Shown piece after piece: positions 8,622 to 17,093 of a stretch of DNA of 64,000 nt. Position 1 is the first letter of the stretch. The number at the start of each line of letters is the position of its first letter. This DNA is from Amycolatopsis thermoflava N1165. GTDB lineage: Bacteria > Actinomycetota > Actinomycetes > Mycobacteriales > Pseudonocardiaceae. Under the pieces are notes generated by a model. It worked only from the letters and a program-made list of their open reading frames with translations, made no database searches and had not been told where the DNA came from. Position numbers and translations under genes: made by a program. The stretch spans positions 669,730 through 733,729 of the forward strand of contig NZ_KI421511.1 in the NCBI RefSeq assembly GCF_000473265.1, in the 5' to 3' direction.

Positions 8622-9599
8622 ATGAAACAGCGTGTCCTGAGCACCCGCGGACACCTGCCCGGAACGGGGCTGGAGCGCCTGGCCGGGCGGGTCGAGCTCG
8701 TGCGCGGGCCGGGCGACAAGCCGGGGGCCGGCGAGCTGGCGGACCTCGCGCGCGGCGTCGACGGCATCCTGTGCCTGGGCAACGACCGGATCGACGCCGC
8801 GCTGCTGGATGCCGCCGGCCCCGGGCTGAAGGTGGTGAGCCTGGCCAGCATGGGTTTCGACGCCGTCGACCAGCGTGCCGCTGCCGATCGCGGCGTCGTG
8901 GTGACCCACACCCCGGGGGTGCTGGCCGAGACCACCGCGGACCTGGCGTGGGCCCTGATCCTGATGGCCCGCCGTCGTCTCGGCGCGGCCCGTGACCGGC
9001 TGCACGCCGGCGCCTGGACCGTGTTCCGCATGGACGACTTCCTCGGGCTGGACGTGCACGGCGCCACCCTCGGCCTGGTCGGCTACGGCCAGATCGGCCG
9101 CGCGGTCGCCCGCCGCGCCGCCGGGTTCGGCATGCGCGTGCTGCACCACGACCCGTTCAGCACCGCCGGCGACGAGCTGTCACAGCCGGCGGACCTGCAC
9201 ACCCTGCTGGCCGAATCCGACATCGTGTCGATGCACGTGCCGCTGACCGAGGCGACCCACCACCTCATCGGCCCGGCCGAGCTGGGCAGCATGAAGACCA
9301 CCGCGACCTTGATCAACACCTCGCGGGGTGGTGTCGTGGACGAGGCCGCGCTGCTGCACGCCCTGCGCGAGGGCGTCATCCACTCCGCCGGGCTCGACGT
9401 GTTCGAACACGAGCCGCGCGGGGCGGACGTCGCCGACCTGGTCGCGCAGGCGAAGCTGGTGGCCCTCCCGCACGTCGGGTCCGCCACCGAGGCGACCCGC
9501 GCGGCGATGGTGGACCTGGCCGTCGACAACCTCCTCGACGTCCTGTCCGGCCGGCCGGCGCGCACCCCGATCCCCGGCGCCGTGGCGGTGGCGCGGTGA
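8622..9599 (+). CDS. D-isomer 2-hydroxyacid dehydrogenase (glyoxylate/2-ketogluconate reductase-like)
   Basis: A 325-residue NAD(P)-dependent 2-hydroxyacid dehydrogenase. LVGYGQIGRAVARRAAGFGM is the GXGXXG nucleotide-binding fold at about residues 149-170. NTSRGGVVDEAAL carries the catalytic Arg, the Glu lies in DVFEHEP, and the catalytic His in LPHVGSATEATR. ATETTADLAWALIL is the usual interdomain helix. The start is ATG 8622 with GAGGAG five to ten bases upstream. The neighbours encode gluconate 5-dehydrogenase- and idonate 5-dehydrogenase-like enzymes, so a role as 2-keto(2,5-diketo)gluconate reductase is plausible. Glyoxylate/hydroxypyruvate reductase is the alternative. Confidence 0.85.
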   Translation: MKQRVLSTRGHLPGTGLERLAGRVELVRGPGDKPGAGELADLARGVDGILCLGNDRIDAALLDAAGPGLKVVSLASMGFDAVDQRAAADRGVVVTHTPGVLAETTADLAWALILMARRRLGAARDRLHAGAWTVFRMDDFLGLDVHGATLGLVGYGQIGRAVARRAAGFGMRVLHHDPFSTAGDELSQPADLHTLLAESDIVSMHVPLTEATHHLIGPAELGSMKTTATLINTSRGGVVDEAALLHALREGVIHSAGLDVFEHEPRGADVADLVAQAKLVALPHVGSATEATRAAMVDLAVDNLLDVLSGRPARTPIPGAVAVAR

Positions 9600-10366
9600 G
9601 CCACCCGCTGTTCGACATCCGCGGCCGCGTCGCCCTGGTCACCGGGTCCAGCCGCGGCATCGGGCGCGCGCTGGCCCAGGGGCTGGCGGAGGCGGGGTGC
9701 GTGGTCGTCCTCAATGGACGTGACCGGGCCGCGCTCGACCGGACCCGTGCCGAGCTGGCCGAGCGCACCGGGGCCACGGTGCACGCGCAGGCGTTCGACG
9801 TCACCGATCCGGGCGCGGTCGCCGAGGCGATCCCGCGCCTGGAGGAGCTCGCGGGTCCCGTGGACATCCTGGTCAACAACGCCGGGATGCAGCACCGGGC
9901 GCCGTTCACCGAGTTCCTGACCGAGGACTGGCATCGCCTGCTCGAAACCAACCTCAGCAGCGCTTTCCTCGTCGGCCGCGAGGTCGCGCGGCGGATGACC
10001 GCCCGCGGCTCGGGCAAGATCGTCAACATCTGCTCGGTGCAGAGCGAGGTGGTCCGCCCCGGCATCGCGCCCTACTCGGCGACCAAGGGCGGGCTGAAGA
10101 TGCTCACCAAGGGCATGTGCGCCGACCTCGGCCCGGCCGGGATTCAGGTCAACGGGCTCGCCCCGGGCTACTTCGACACCGAGCTCACCGCCGCGCTCGT
10201 CGCGGACGAGGATTTCAGCGCCTGGGTGCGCGGCCGCACCCCCGCCGGACGGTGGGGCCAGGTGGGCGACCTCGTCGGTGCGCTGATCTTCCTGTGCTCG
10301 CCGGCGTCGGATTTCGTCAACGGCCAACTGCTCTACGTCGACGGTGGCATGACCTCCGTCCTGTGA
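9596..10366 (+). CDS. idnO: SDR oxidoreductase, gluconate 5-dehydrogenase-like
   Basis: A 256-residue classical SDR resembling gluconate 5-dehydrogenase (5-keto-D-gluconate reductase). Key motifs are TGSSRGIG, NNAGMQHRAPFTEF, the catalytic Ser in NICSVQSEV, YSATKGG with the Tyr/Lys pair, and APGYFDTELT. LNGRDRAAL after strand 2 suits NADP(H). MQHRAPFTEFLTEDWHRLLETNL is highly typical of IdnO proteins. GTG 9596 overlaps the previous stop (GTGA), so it is translationally coupled. With idnD it would interconvert L-idonate, 5-ketogluconate and gluconate in the cytoplasm. Confidence 0.82.
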   Translation: MSHPLFDIRGRVALVTGSSRGIGRALAQGLAEAGCVVVLNGRDRAALDRTRAELAERTGATVHAQAFDVTDPGAVAEAIPRLEELAGPVDILVNNAGMQHRAPFTEFLTEDWHRLLETNLSSAFLVGREVARRMTARGSGKIVNICSVQSEVVRPGIAPYSATKGGLKMLTKGMCADLGPAGIQVNGLAPGYFDTELTAALVADEDFSAWVRGRTPAGRWGQVGDLVGALIFLCSPASDFVNGQLLYVDGGMTSVL

Positions 10367-10380
10367 AGCGAGGAGAACCC

Positions 10381-11394
10381 ATGCTTGCGTGTGTCGTGCA
10401 CGGCGCCGGGGACCTTCGGGTCGAGAACCGTGCGCCGGCGGAACCGGGCGAGGGCGAGATCGCCGTGGACGTCTCCTTCGGCGGCATCTGCGGATCGGAC
10501 CTGCACTACTACCACCGCGGCGCGGTCGGCGACTTCCACGTGCGGGAACCGCTGGTGCTCGGTCACGAGGTCGTCGGTCACGTCGCGGCCCTCGGCTCCG
10601 ATGTGGACGGTCCGGCGGGCGGTACGCCGGTGGCCGTCCACCCGGCCACACCCTGCGACGACTGTCCGGAATGCACCGGCAACCACCGGAACGTCTGCGC
10701 CGACACGCGCTACCTCGGCAGCGCGGCCCGGTTGCCCCACGTGCACGGCGGGTTCGCGCAGCGCATCACGGTGCCGGCGGCACAGGTGCGCGCGCTTCCG
10801 CCCGGGCTCGAACTCGAACGGGCCGTGCTCGCGGAACCGTTGTCGGTGGCGCTGCACGCGGTGCGCCGGGCCGGTGACGTCACCGGCCGGCGCGTCCTGG
10901 TCACCGGTGCCGGGCCGATCGGTTGCCTCCTGGTGGCCGCACTGCGCCGGGCCGGCGCGGCCGAGGTCGTGGTCAGCGACCTGCTGGACGCGCCACTCGC
11001 TCTGGCGTCGAAGGTCGGCGCCACCTCGGTGGTGCGGGCGGACGATCCGGCGGGGCCGGGGGAGGCGGACATCGCCATCGAGGCGTCCGGGTCCCCGGCC
11101 GGGCTGCGCACCTGTCTGGAACGGGTGCGCCGCGCCGGCCGGGTCGTCCTGCTCGGACTGCTGCCGCCCGGTGAGGTCGGATTCCTCGGCAACGTGGTCG
11201 TCACGCGGGAACTGACCCTCGCCGGAGCGTTCCGGTTCGACCGCGAATTCGACGAGGCGCTCACCCTGCTCGCCGACGGCCTCCCGGTTGATCCGGTCGT
11301 CACCCACACGTTCCCGCTTGAGCGGGCCACGGAGGCGTTCGACGTGGCCGGCAACCGCGCGGTCGCGTCGAAGGTCCTGCTCGACCTGAGCTGA
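10381..11394 (+). CDS. idnD: L-idonate 5-dehydrogenase-like zinc alcohol dehydrogenase
   Basis: A 337-residue medium-chain zinc dehydrogenase. The catalytic zinc site is visible as GGICGSDLHYY and GHEVVGHV. The structural zinc site is CDDCPECTGNHRNVC, with four cysteines. VTGAGPIGCLLVAA is the nucleotide-binding motif. LHYYHRGAVGDFHVREPLVLGHE is distinctive for L-idonate 5-dehydrogenase within the sorbitol dehydrogenase group. ATG 10381 follows AGGAG; the frame extends upstream but only as a shadow of idnO. It is the last gene of the three-gene operon and converges on the SnoaL gene 53 bases away. Confidence 0.85.
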   Translation: MLACVVHGAGDLRVENRAPAEPGEGEIAVDVSFGGICGSDLHYYHRGAVGDFHVREPLVLGHEVVGHVAALGSDVDGPAGGTPVAVHPATPCDDCPECTGNHRNVCADTRYLGSAARLPHVHGGFAQRITVPAAQVRALPPGLELERAVLAEPLSVALHAVRRAGDVTGRRVLVTGAGPIGCLLVAALRRAGAAEVVVSDLLDAPLALASKVGATSVVRADDPAGPGEADIAIEASGSPAGLRTCLERVRRAGRVVLLGLLPPGEVGFLGNVVVTRELTLAGAFRFDREFDEALTLLADGLPVDPVVTHTFPLERATEAFDVAGNRAVASKVLLDLS

Positions 11395-11447
11395 TCAACC
11401 AGAGGGGGCCCTTGCCGCCGGCTCGACACGGTGGCTGTGCCCGGCCG

Positions 11448-12281
11448 TCACGGGTGGAGGCCGGTGACGGCGGCGCCGGATTCGGGGTTGTAGGGGAACG
11501 AGAGGTGCTGGTGGATCAGCTGCCATTCGCCGTCGCGTCGCTGGAACACCCGGGTGCCGCGGGACCAGCTTTCGGTGGTCGTGCCGCCGGTGTCCTCGGC
11601 GATCATCCGGTTGAGTCCCCAGGCCACGGCGAGGTCACCGCGGACCAGGACGGTCATGTCGGGCACCTCCCACCGGACCACCGCGTCCGACCAGTCGAGC
11701 CCCCGCCGGCACACCTCCCGCACGGCGTCCCGGCCGAGGTGCTGCAGGGGCGTGTCGTGCTCGTAGGAGACGACGTCCTTGGCGATGGGGGCCATCAGCC
11801 CGTCGAGATCCTTGCGGGTGGTGGCCGCGAACCACCGTTCGTGCAGGGCCCGCACCTCGGCTTCCGCGTCCGTGCCGTCGTCCTGGTCGGCATGCGGGAA
11901 CGAGTGGTGTTCGTGCGCCACGGTCCAGCGGTCGTTCTCCTTCCGCAGGCCCAGGGTGAGCCGCAGGCGCCGGGCGGGGTGCCGGGCGAGTTCGTCCGGG
12001 GTGCCGCAGCGCAGCAGGGCGTGGGCGAACGCGACGTCCGCACCGGCGGTGATCTCCACGGACTCGAGGTCGAACACCGCGCCCTGGGCCTGCCAGGAGA
12101 AGAAGGCAGGCCAGGTGTCCCGGTAGGCGTCGAGGCCCCGAACGCCCGTGTCCGGCGGCGGCACGTCGAACATCACGATGTCGCCGGCGTGGCCGGCGAG
12201 CACTCCCTCGAGGTCGCCCCTGTGCACGGCGCCTGCCCAGTGCTCGATCAGGGTCCGGATCTCCTGCTCGTCCGTGGTCAT
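11448..12281 (-). CDS. Tandem SnoaL-like (NTF2-fold) domain protein
   Basis: A 277-residue protein made of two consecutive SnoaL-like/DUF4440 cone-shaped domains, at about residues 1-135 and 140-265. Domain 1 opens TDEQEIRTLIEHWAGAVHRGD and carries VMFDVPPPDTGVRGLDAYRDTW. Domain 2 opens VRALHERWFAATTRKDLDGLM and carries VSYEHDTPLQHLGRDAVREVCRRGL. Single SnoaL-fold proteins include ketosteroid-isomerase-like enzymes and small-molecule binders, and no catalytic residue pattern here allows a specific call. It follows the ECF sigma gene on the same strand with a 63-base gap. Since that sigma factor also ends in a SnoaL domain, a functional link is possible. Confidence 0.75.
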   Translation of the reverse strand: MTTDEQEIRTLIEHWAGAVHRGDLEGVLAGHAGDIVMFDVPPPDTGVRGLDAYRDTWPAFFSWQAQGAVFDLESVEITAGADVAFAHALLRCGTPDELARHPARRLRLTLGLRKENDRWTVAHEHHSFPHADQDDGTDAEAEVRALHERWFAATTRKDLDGLMAPIAKDVVSYEHDTPLQHLGRDAVREVCRRGLDWSDAVVRWEVPDMTVLVRGDLAVAWGLNRMIAEDTGGTTTESWSRGTRVFQRRDGEWQLIHQHLSFPYNPESGAAVTGLHP

Positions 12282-12344
12282 CGCGATACCTCACATCGGT
12301 CTCGGCGGAACTGTCACCACTGACACCCGCGCCGGGACCGAAAC

Positions 12345-13319
12345 TCATCGCGTGATCGTGGGCGGCAGACCGAAGCGGGCGAAATCCGCGGTCAGGAACG
12401 ACACGACTTCGGCGATCCGGTCACCGCGCAGCGCCAGCACGTCCAGGCCGGCGGGCAGGTAGGCGGCGCCGTTCCACAGGTAGGTGCCGAAGGCGACCTG
12501 CCCGTTGGCGTGTGCGGGCACGAACCGCCACCGCCCGGTGAGGGGCCCCTCGGCCAGGAACGCCCGGATCGCGTCCCGGCCCTGGAACCACAGCGGTTCG
12601 GGCGGCATCGAGTAGCGGGCGTCCTCGGCCAGCATCTCCACGATCGCGTCGACGTCACCCCGTTCCCAGGCGGACGCGTACCGGCGCGCCAGGTCACGCA
12701 CCCGGTCGCCGCCCAGCGCGCGCAACACCGTCTGCTGGCCGGCACCGGCGCGGAGCGGTTCGAGGGTGGCGCGGGCCCGCTGAAGGGAGCTGTTCACCGA
12801 CGCCACCGTGGTCTCCAGCAGCGCCGCGACCTCCCGGGCGGAGAACCCGAGCACCTCCCGCAGGATCAGCACGGCTCGCTGACGGGGGAGCAGGTGCTGC
12901 AGCGCGGCGACGAAGGCCAGCTCGATGCTCTCCCGCGCCACCGACTGCGCGGCCGGGTCCAGCAGCGAGTCCGGGTAGGGCTCCAGCCAGGCCACCTCGG
13001 CCGGCTGTGTGCCGTCCGCGAGCCCGGCCGGCAGCTCCCGGCGGCGACGTCGCTCCAGCAGGGTCAGGCACCGGTTCGTCGCGATCTTGTAGAGCCAGGG
13101 GCGGATCGAATGCCGTGGTTCCAAGCCGTCCAGCCCGCGCCAGGTCCGCACGAGCACTTCCTGGACCGCGTCCTCGGCGTCGTCGAGGGAGCCCAGCATC
13201 CGGTAGCAGTGCGCCCGCAACTCGGCCCGGAACGGCCCGACGAGCCGCTCGAAGGCCGTCGCGTCGCCCTCCTGTGCGGCCTTCAGCAGCAACGCCAGGC
13301 CCTCGCCGTCCCCCGACAT
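12345..13319 (-). CDS. ECF sigma-70 factor with C-terminal SnoaL-like domain (SigG/SigJ type)
   Basis: A 324-residue extracytoplasmic-function sigma factor of the long type found in actinobacteria. Region 2 runs from about residue 20 to 90 ([31 protein letters not shown]). Region 4 ([30 protein letters not shown]) includes the recognition helix at [17 protein letters not shown]. Residues 200-324 form a SnoaL-fold domain ([27 protein letters not shown]), which in this class replaces an anti-sigma factor as the sensing module. ATG 13319 is chosen because GGGAGG lies five bases upstream; the in-frame ATG at 13367 has no such site. Its target promoters are unknown. Confidence 0.85.
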   Translation of the reverse strand: MSGDGEGLALLLKAAQEGDATAFERLVGPFRAELRAHCYRMLGSLDDAEDAVQEVLVRTWRGLDGLEPRHSIRPWLYKIATNRCLTLLERRRRRELPAGLADGTQPAEVAWLEPYPDSLLDPAAQSVARESIELAFVAALQHLLPRQRAVLILREVLGFSAREVAALLETTVASVNSSLQRARATLEPLRAGAGQQTVLRALGGDRVRDLARRYASAWERGDVDAIVEMLAEDARYSMPPEPLWFQGRDAIRAFLAEGPLTGRWRFVPAHANGQVAFGTYLWNGAAYLPAGLDVLALRGDRIAEVVSFLTADFARFGLPPTITR

Positions 13320-13561
13320 CCACCCTCCCGCGCCAGAACCGGACGAACCGCCCGCATCCTCCGTCATGGTGCCACGGTGTAGCGGTGGTCGGCCCGAGCC
13401 GCAGAGCCGGACCACCCGTGGCTGCGACTCTGTTACGGGTGCAGTTCGCGCAGGACCCAATCGCTGGTCAGCGGCCCGAGACGGCGCCCGTTGTCACTCG
13501 AACGGCCGTTCTGGATCTCGGCGAACGGCGTTACGGTTCGATCGTCGACAGGGGAGGGTCG

Positions 13562-14419
13562 ATGACTCAGTTGCCGATTTTCGGTCAGCCGGGCGAGCCG
13601 CAGGAGAAGCCTGCCGGTGATCAAGCCGTCGATCTGAAGGTGTTGATCACCGTCAAGGCGGCTCCCAACCCGTCAGAGAAGTACGGGGAGACCGTGTGTG
13701 TCGCGGGTTTGAGTCTGGACCCGATGCGACCGGGCTGGATCCGCCTGTACCCGATCAACTTCCGTGAGCTGGGAAGCCAGGAGAGCTTCAAGAAGTACGA
13801 CATCGTGACGGTCAAGGCAGTGCCGGCCAGACAGGACAGCCGGCGCGAAAGCTGGCGCCCGCAGATGCCGACGCTCAAGGTGGTCGGGCACCTCAAGGCG
13901 TGGGATCCCCGGCGTCGGTGGCTGGACCCGGCGATCGGCACGGACACCACGATGTGCCGGTTGCGCCGTGACGCGACGATGGCCAGCCCGTCGCTTGCGT
14001 TGCTCCGGCCGCGACGGATCACCGATCTGCGTATCACCCGCCATCCCGGTTGGTCCAAGCAGCAGCGGGCCAAGATCGACGCCTACGTCGATCAGCTCAG
14101 CCTGTTCGGCAACGAGGATCGCACACCGCTGCGGGCGCCCCGGTTCTCCGGTACCTACCACTACGAGTGTGCAGAGCCCGGCTGCGGAGGCCACAAACAA
14201 GGCTTCCTCGACTGGGAATTCGTCGCGTTCCAGCTCCGACACCTGAGAGGGCTGGACGATGTGACTGCAGCGCAGCGCCTCAAACAGAGGTTTTTCAACC
14301 AGCTGTGCGGTCCTGACCGCGACGTCGCCTTCTATGTCGGCAATGTCGCGGCGCACCCGCGCACGTTCAGCGTCCTCGGTGTCTACTGGCCACCTCGAGC
14401 GGGATCAGGTCGGCGGTAA
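13562..14419 (+). CDS. Conserved protein of unknown function, paired with DUF488
   Basis: A 285-residue soluble protein whose family I do not recognise with certainty. The N-terminal 110 residues are beta-rich (LKVLITVKAAPNPSEKYGETVCVAGLS, WIRLYPINFREL, DIVTVKA) and could be OB-like. The C-terminal half has a conserved-looking CAEPGCGGHKQGFLDWEF block, which may bind metal or form an active site, and LKQRFFNQLCGPDRDVAFYVGN. The start is ATG 13562 behind a GGGGAGGG site. It converges on and overlaps the DUF488 gene by 15 bases. The pairing, plus a MntA-HepT module next door, suggests a nucleic-acid-related conflict or repair role. That is inference. Confidence 0.6.
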   Translation: MTQLPIFGQPGEPQEKPAGDQAVDLKVLITVKAAPNPSEKYGETVCVAGLSLDPMRPGWIRLYPINFRELGSQESFKKYDIVTVKAVPARQDSRRESWRPQMPTLKVVGHLKAWDPRRRWLDPAIGTDTTMCRLRRDATMASPSLALLRPRRITDLRITRHPGWSKQQRAKIDAYVDQLSLFGNEDRTPLRAPRFSGTYHYECAEPGCGGHKQGFLDWEFVAFQLRHLRGLDDVTAAQRLKQRFFNQLCGPDRDVAFYVGNVAAHPRTFSVLGVYWPPRAGSGRR

Positions 14420-14866
14420 CCGAGTGGTGATCTCGTCGAGCACGACCGCACGGTGGCAGCGCCGCTGGTCGGCTTCGAAGCACAGCACAGCTATGAGTTC
14501 GGTTCTTGCAAGGTTCGCCAGCTCGTCCAGGCTCCGCTGAGCGGGCTCTGTTTCCAGGGTCGCGGCATAGCGCGCCCTGGCTCCGGCCAGCTCGGCCTCG
14601 GAACCGGCGAAGCCAGCACGATTGATCTTCGGGTTGCCGAGCTCACGGCGGTGGTCGTACTGGATTCCCGCGGCGGTCAGAGCGTCACGCAGGGCCGACT
14701 TGCTGAACCCGCGCTTGCGCGAGATCGGGGTCAACCGCACGTCCACCAGCCTGGACACGCCGCGTCGCAGGAGGTCCTCGACAAAGCCCTGGATCTCCTG
14801 TCCTTCGTAGCCGACTCCGATCGCGCCACTCCGAACACGAACATCAACCGCGCCCGTCCTCCGCAT
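14405..14866 (-). CDS. DUF488 family protein
   Basis: A 153-residue DUF488 protein. Visible hallmarks are GVGYEGQEIQGFVEDLLRRGV, LVDVRLTPISRKRGFSKSAL, the GIQYDHRRELGNPK block, and IAVLCFEADQRRCHRAVV, which holds the invariant CxE...CHR cysteines and histidine. The conserved Asp-Val-Arg and Cys/His residues suggest an enzymatic pocket, and the biochemical function of the family is not established. ATG 14866 has AAAGGG nine bases upstream. The gene is antiparallel to the preceding unknown gene and overlaps its 3' end, so the two are likely co-inherited but not in one transcript. Confidence 0.82.
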   Translation of the reverse strand: MRRTGAVDVRVRSGAIGVGYEGQEIQGFVEDLLRRGVSRLVDVRLTPISRKRGFSKSALRDALTAAGIQYDHRRELGNPKINRAGFAGSEAELAGARARYAATLETEPAQRSLDELANLARTELIAVLCFEADQRRCHRAVVLDEITTRLPPT

Positions 14867-14999
14867 GTCGCCACCCTTTCATGGGTGTGCCCAGAGCACT
14901 ACGTCAGCCTCCAACTCGGTGCGGACGCGAAGGTCGCCCCCGCGTCGGTGGCCTTGAGCTGAGCTCGCCAGGACACCTGTCCCGGTGTGTCGACCGGGT

Positions 15000-15013
15000 A
15001 TAGCATGTGTTAT
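15000..15013 (+). promoter_or_regulatory. Imperfect palindrome and -10 element abutting the MntA start codon
   Basis: ATAGCATGTGTTAT has six-base arms with one mismatch (ATAGCA / TGTTAT) and ends directly before ATG 15014. TAGCAT at 15001-15006 fits a -10 hexamer, which would place transcription start at or next to the start codon, so the mRNA would be leaderless. No Shine-Dalgarno is present. The palindrome is well placed for autorepression by the helix-turn-helix domain encoded immediately downstream. Confidence 0.4.
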
Positions 15014-15520
15014 ATGGAGCACGGGGATGAGCTGGCCGTGTCGTTGGCCCAGGTGGCGGCGGAGGCGGACCGGATGCGCGCTACGGCCAGCGCCTCCCTC
15101 CGCGAGGCCGTCGGGAAGGCGGCCGGCCAGGGGATGACGCAGAAGCAGATCGCCCAGGCCATCGGGCGGAGCCAGCCGGAGGTCTCGCGGTTGATCAGGG
15201 CTTATCGCGCCACGCGGTTCCACCCCACCTCGCCGGCCGGGCGGGTTCTGGCCCGGCACCGGAGCGAGGTTCTGGCGCTCGCGCACGCCCACAAGGCGAG
15301 GAACGTTCGCGTCTTCGGCAGCGTCGCACGTGGGGAAGATGATGAGGGCAGCGACATCGATCTGCTGGTCGATCTCGACCCGGGTGCTGATCTGGTCGAC
15401 CTCGCCGCCCTGGATATCGAGCTGGAGCGGTTGCTCGGCTACCCGGTCGACATCGTGCCCGCCCGGATGCTCAAACGCGATATCAAGTCGTCGGCGCTCG
15501 CGGAGGCTGTCGAGCTGTGA
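15014..15520 (+). CDS. mntA: HTH-fused MNT nucleotidyltransferase antitoxin (MntA-like)
   Basis: A 168-residue protein with two parts. Residues 1-75 are a helical helix-turn-helix domain (GMTQKQIAQAIGRSQPEVSRLIRAY). Residues 85-165 are a minimal nucleotidyltransferase with the exact GSX10DXD signature (GSVARGEDDEGSDIDLL). MntA antitoxins inactivate HepT toxins by transferring AMP to a tyrosine of the toxin. Most MntA proteins are the nucleotidyltransferase alone, so the added HTH suggests that this one also represses its own promoter. ATG 15014 is likely, with an alternative in-frame ATG at 15005. The next gene starts at the overlapping GTGA. Confidence 0.82.
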   Translation: MEHGDELAVSLAQVAAEADRMRATASASLREAVGKAAGQGMTQKQIAQAIGRSQPEVSRLIRAYRATRFHPTSPAGRVLARHRSEVLALAHAHKARNVRVFGSVARGEDDEGSDIDLLVDLDPGADLVDLAALDIELERLLGYPVDIVPARMLKRDIKSSALAEAVEL

Positions 15521-15867
15521 CGAGACGCCGTCGCAAGGATTCTCAACACCTCGCTGATGCACGGGAACACCTGCGCGTGTTGCAGGAGCATCTCGCGCGT
15601 GGTTCGCTGGCGGACACCCTGATCAGGGACGCCGTGAGCCACCGGCTCGAGGTCGCCGTCGATGCTGTCGGCAAGGTGAGTCCGAGCCTGCTGGAGGCCG
15701 AAGCGCCGGAGGATTGGCCAAGAATCGTGGGCATGCGGAACATGCTCGCGCACCAGTACGCCGACCTCGATCAGGAGATCCTTCAGAACACGATCGACAA
15801 CCGGCTGCCTGATCTCATCCGGCTCGTCGACCGTCTCCATGAACTGGCGGTATCCCGCGAGCAGTAG
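15517..15867 (+). CDS. hepT: HEPN-domain RNase toxin (HepT-like)
   Basis: A 116-residue all-helical HEPN (DUF86) protein. The active motif RX4HXY is intact as RNMLAHQY near residues 75-82, where Arg and His form the RNase site. The tyrosine is the residue that MntA partners AMPylate to neutralise the toxin. RDAVSHRLEVAVDAVGKV and DWPRIVGMRNMLAHQYADLD are typical of the family. GTG 15517 overlaps the mntA stop, so antitoxin and toxin are translated as a coupled pair. The expected role is growth arrest by RNA cleavage in plasmid or prophage maintenance or phage defence. Confidence 0.85.
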   Translation: MTRRRRKDSQHLADAREHLRVLQEHLARGSLADTLIRDAVSHRLEVAVDAVGKVSPSLLEAEAPEDWPRIVGMRNMLAHQYADLDQEILQNTIDNRLPDLIRLVDRLHELAVSREQ

Positions 15868-16082
15868 GGGCACGACGAGATCGCCCTCGACGGGAAGCGC
15901 GAGGTTAAATCAAGCGGTCTCGTGGCTGAGGAGCCCGCAGCGTGACCGTCAGGCCGGCTCCTCCGGTGCTGGCCTGGCTTGAGGCGGCCCTGGTCAGGGG
16001 GCCGCGGCCGCTTGCTGACGTGTTCGCGCCGCGTCCGTGGCGCGTCTGTCCAGAGTGGAATTTCGATTCTGCAAGCTGTGCC

Positions 16083-16973
16083 TCAGGATTCCACGGCATC
16101 CTCCGCCTGCGCGGCGGCGAGCGAGTCGGCAGCGGGACTCGCCACCGTCGCGGCGCGGAACGCGGCCACGGTGTCCCTGCGGTCGTTTCGCCGGCTGGCG
16201 ATGGCCACGACGGGGTCTGGTCCTTCGAGCGGCAGGTAACGCACCCCGGGGTGGGGGAAGAAGCGGGTGGCGGGTTCGCCGTGGAAACCGATCCGGCCCG
16301 TGGTGGCGACCGCGGTCGCGACGTGGGCGGGGGAGCGGACCTCGACGTCGCGTCTGGTGGGTGCGCCGCCCCAGTCCACCAGTCCTGGTTGGCCGACCAG
16401 CTTCACGCGGGGCACGTGGGCGATGTCGGCCGCGCTGAGGTGCCCGGCGTCGGCGAGTTCCGATTCGGCCGGTACGACCGCGCAGCGTGCGGTGTTCATC
16501 ACCGGCTCGACGAGGAGGTCGTCGGCTCCGCCGACGTCGTGCAGGACCGCGACGTCGACCTCCCCGGCGCGCACGGCGTCGTACTGCGTCGTCCAGTCCA
16601 GCTCCCGGTAGGACAGTTCGAGTTCCGGGTGGTGCGTGGCCAGCAGGGTGCGCGTGGCGGCCCACCGGTCGGCCAGACCGAACCCGAGCACCCCGACGCG
16701 CAGGACCGGCTCGGCGTGATCCCCTTCGGCGGTGCGCATGAGCTCGTCCATCTCCGCCAGCACCCGGCGCGCACGGGGCAGGAACCGTTCCCCCGCCGGG
16801 GTGAGTGCGACGCGGCGGCTCGTGCGCTCGAACAGCTTCACGCCGAGCTCGCGCTCCAGCTCCTGGATCCGCCTGCCGAACGGCTGCGCCGCGATGTAGT
16901 GGGCACGCGCGGCGCGGCCGAAGTGCAGTTCCTCGGCCAAGGTGAGGGCGTAGCGCAACGACCGGACGTCCAT
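16083..16973 (-). CDS. LysR-family transcriptional regulator
   Basis: A 296-residue LysR regulator. The winged helix begins MDVRSLRYALTLAEELHFGRAARAHYIAAQPFGRRIQ; the usual S/Q of the recognition helix appears as AAQPFGRRIQELERELG. RRVALTPAGERFLPRAR leads to the linker helix. ATG 16973 follows an AGAGG about nine bases upstream; the frame is open for another 34 codons without a better site. It lies divergently 120 bases from the amidohydrolase operon, which it probably controls. The effector is presumably a substrate or intermediate of that pathway, and no operator sequence stands out. Confidence 0.85.
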   Translation of the reverse strand: MDVRSLRYALTLAEELHFGRAARAHYIAAQPFGRRIQELERELGVKLFERTSRRVALTPAGERFLPRARRVLAEMDELMRTAEGDHAEPVLRVGVLGFGLADRWAATRTLLATHHPELELSYRELDWTTQYDAVRAGEVDVAVLHDVGGADDLLVEPVMNTARCAVVPAESELADAGHLSAADIAHVPRVKLVGQPGLVDWGGAPTRRDVEVRSPAHVATAVATTGRIGFHGEPATRFFPHPGVRYLPLEGPDPVVAIASRRNDRRDTVAAFRAATVASPAADSLAAAQAEDAVES

Positions 16974-17093
16974 GTCCCAGCACCTCTTCCAGGTCGACGC
17001 GCCCCGCTCGCCGGGATCACAACCGATTCGGCTCATGTTCCGGCGCGCCGGGCCAGCCATGCTGCTGCCAAGCAACGACGCTCGGAGGACATT

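Noticed and set aside
15868..16082. Possible small gene between hepT and the LysR gene (VLAWLEAALVRGPRPLADVFA on the plus strand)
   Set aside because: The segment resembles a tail of plasmid replication proteins, but it is too short, without a ribosome site, and the frame runs into the antisense of lysR.
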